DNA from: Amoebidium appalachense
Lineage: Eukaryota; Ichthyosporea
Direction: 5' to 3'
Assembly (NCBI GenBank): GCA_963693365.1
Contig: CAVNZM010000002.1
Location: 9,362,001 to 9,426,000, forward strand
DNA length: 64,000 nt
The notes below the pieces were generated by a model. It did not search any database and was not told where the DNA came from. It was given only the letters and a program-made list of their open reading frames with translations. The first letter of the stretch is position 1; every line of letters starts with the position of its first letter. The translations under genes were made by a program, and so were the position numbers. Below are positions 62,852-64,000 of this stretch, piece after piece.

Positions 62852-63809
62852 GGGGGGGAGGGGGGGGGGGGGAAGGGGTGCGAAGGTTTTTTATTTTTTA
62901 TTTTAACTTTTTTTTGTAAAAGGTCCTTATTTTTTTAGTTTGAATACCTTTGCAGCCAGGCTGTGAGCATATGTGATCTGCCTGCGCACCAGTTGCTTAT
63001 GACCTATAGCCATCACCTTCTCCACAAACACCGCCCAGAGGTGGGACAGCCGCCCTGTGGCATCCCCGTAGACCTGTACAGTGTGTGCGTTTGGGGGGGG
63101 GGGGGGGGGGGGGGGGAGGGGGGAGGTTTGTGTGTGTGGCTGGGTGTGTGTGTGTGTGGGGGGGTATGTGTGTGCGTATGTGTGTGTGTGTGTGTGGGGG
63201 GGGGGGGGGGGAGACAATGTGTGTGTGAGTGTGTGTGTGGGGGGGGGGGGGTTGTGCGTGCGTGTGTGTGGGGGGGGGGGGGGGGGGGGGGGGGAGGGGG
63301 TGGAGGGGGGATGTGTGTGTGTGTGTGTGGTGGTGGTGGTGGGGGTGGGGGGGGGGGGAGGGGAGGGAGGGGGGAGGGGAGGGAGGGGGGGGGGGGGTTG
63401 CAGGGCAAAAGAGATTAGGTTGGCCGTGCCCGGAGAAAGCTCACTGACTAAAGCAGCGCAATTACCATATTTTGCTTGTATGTGCGCGTATGCATCTGTA
63501 CGTGTGCTTGTATCTGTGTGCACGTGAGTGTTTGTGTGTGTTCGGGTGTCGTATACGTGTGTGTGTACATAGACGTATGCGGGTGCTATGCGCGTGTGTA
63601 TACTTTTGCTCAAGTGTTCATGTGTCTTATGGAGGTGTGTGTCGTATGATGGCGGCGACAGCGGCGGCGGAGGGGGGGGGGGGACGGGGGAGAGAGAGAG
63701 GGGGAGGGGGGGAGGGGGGAGGGGGGTTGGTGAGTGTTGCATACCTTTTGGGGCTGCTGCTTGAACGATGAAAATGGCTCCAGGGTGCGCCTAAAATCGT
63801 CCAAATAGC
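59253..63809 (-). CDS. WASHC5: WASH complex subunit strumpellin, C-terminal 257 residues (partial, enters from right edge)
   Basis: Strumpellin is a large helical scaffold of the WASH complex, which activates Arp2/3 to build actin on endosomes. Exons: 63745-63809, 62948-63073, 62533-62613, 62016-62091, 61107-61220, 60261-60414, 59253-59409 (stop TAA); every phase agrees. Matching blocks in order: EKVMAIGHKQLVRRQI, VDSKMLHGTLQALNTSLLCD then IERHYEK, PQYPYPNEDRLLLPELASYL, TQAGIGDPLAAIYATTTRLD, FLFVVAQLPKFKF, TILRQFHSSHTDTFVALACQ, and a final FLDDLCRHGH / LPAYLLDNYRQM. These follow the order and spacing of the human C-terminus, and the chain ends close to the human end. The sense strand of the introns is C/CA-rich for the larger tracts. 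The N-terminal three-quarters lies right of the window. Confidence 0.94.
59445..59521. repeat. (GT)n in the last strumpellin intron
   Basis: About 22 GT units followed by GC-interrupted GT, then a G-rich tract. The sense strand is CA/C. Confidence 0.95.
59838..60250. repeat. (GT)n and poly-G cluster beside strumpellin exon 60261-60414
   Basis: GT at 59841-59865, G run, GT at 59979-60062, GT at 60111-60131, G run, GT to about 60205, G run to 60250. It stops ten bases from the GTACGT donor on the minus strand. Confidence 0.95.
60537..60627. repeat. (GT)n microsatellite
   Basis: About 44 uninterrupted GT units in the strumpellin intron between exons 60261-60414 and 61107-61220. A G run follows at 60748-60784. 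Confidence 0.97.
63091..63400. repeat. Alternating poly-G and (GT)n in a strumpellin intron
   Basis: At least six alternations of G runs with short GT arrays, beginning 17 bases above exon 62948-63073. On the sense strand this is a C/CA intron 3' end running into the acceptor TGTACAG. Confidence 0.95.
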
Positions 63810-64000
63810 CTGCAAAGTCACACACGTTAGCACTGCATACATACAAGAAAGGGCAATGCGCAGCATACACAACTTGATTGGGGTTGTTTTGAGAAGGAAA
63901 TGACACGATGTATATGCGTACGTTTCAGTAGCATTTACCTTTTCTGGGAAAAGAAGTGGAAGGAGTAGAGTAGGAAGAGGGGATGGGGGAGGAGGGGAGG

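Overview
This is a eukaryotic nuclear window. Several spliced genes have short exons (30-470 nt) joined by GT-AG introns, and the introns are packed with microsatellites and homopolymers: (GT/CA)n, (GA/CT)n and G or C runs up to about 50 nt. The gene set (a DNMT1-like methyltransferase with a CXXC finger, the WASH-complex subunit strumpellin, class II histone deacetylases, an Oac1/SLC25A35-type mitochondrial carrier, a PI3/4-kinase-like protein and a thioredoxin) excludes bacteria. It would fit a protist or a holozoan. I cannot name the organism from the sequence.

Layout. 0.1-13.8 kb, minus strand: a DNMT1-like gene of at least 19 exons that runs off the left edge before its catalytic domain. 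Its order is Ser/acidic N-terminal region, RFTS-like region with a Cys-rich insert, CXXC zinc finger, BAH domain. 13.9-20.8 kb: no gene recognised; it holds simple repeats and three copies of a small palindromic element. 21.0-28.0 kb, plus strand: a complete ten-exon mitochondrial carrier gene. 28.0-32.4 kb: mostly noncoding, with a 60-bp minisatellite at 31.14-31.64 kb and a second tandem array after it. 32.4-33.0 kb, minus: two exons of a thioredoxin-like gene with a one-base frame break. 34.8-39.9 kb, minus: a five-exon PI3/PI4-kinase-like gene. 42.7-44.5 kb, plus: class II histone deacetylase copy 1, with frame breaks. 45.8-55.1 kb: repeat-dominated, including a 2.1-kb nested tandem duplication at 48.3-52.0 kb. 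55.1-57.0 kb, plus: histone deacetylase copy 2, a pseudogene from the same segmental duplication. 59.3-63.8 kb, minus: the C-terminal seven exons of strumpellin (WASHC5), entering from the right edge.

The exon models were built by hand from reading frame, splice consensus and phase continuity. Phases agree across every junction of the carrier, strumpellin and kinase models, and across all but one junction of the DNMT1-like model. The genes do not form one pathway. Two (DNMT1-like, histone deacetylase) are chromatin-silencing factors. The most unusual property is intron content: introns are dominated by C and CA tracts, often on the sense strand and often touching the splice sites. Several apparent frame breaks lie in short homopolymers, so assembly error must be separated from real decay.
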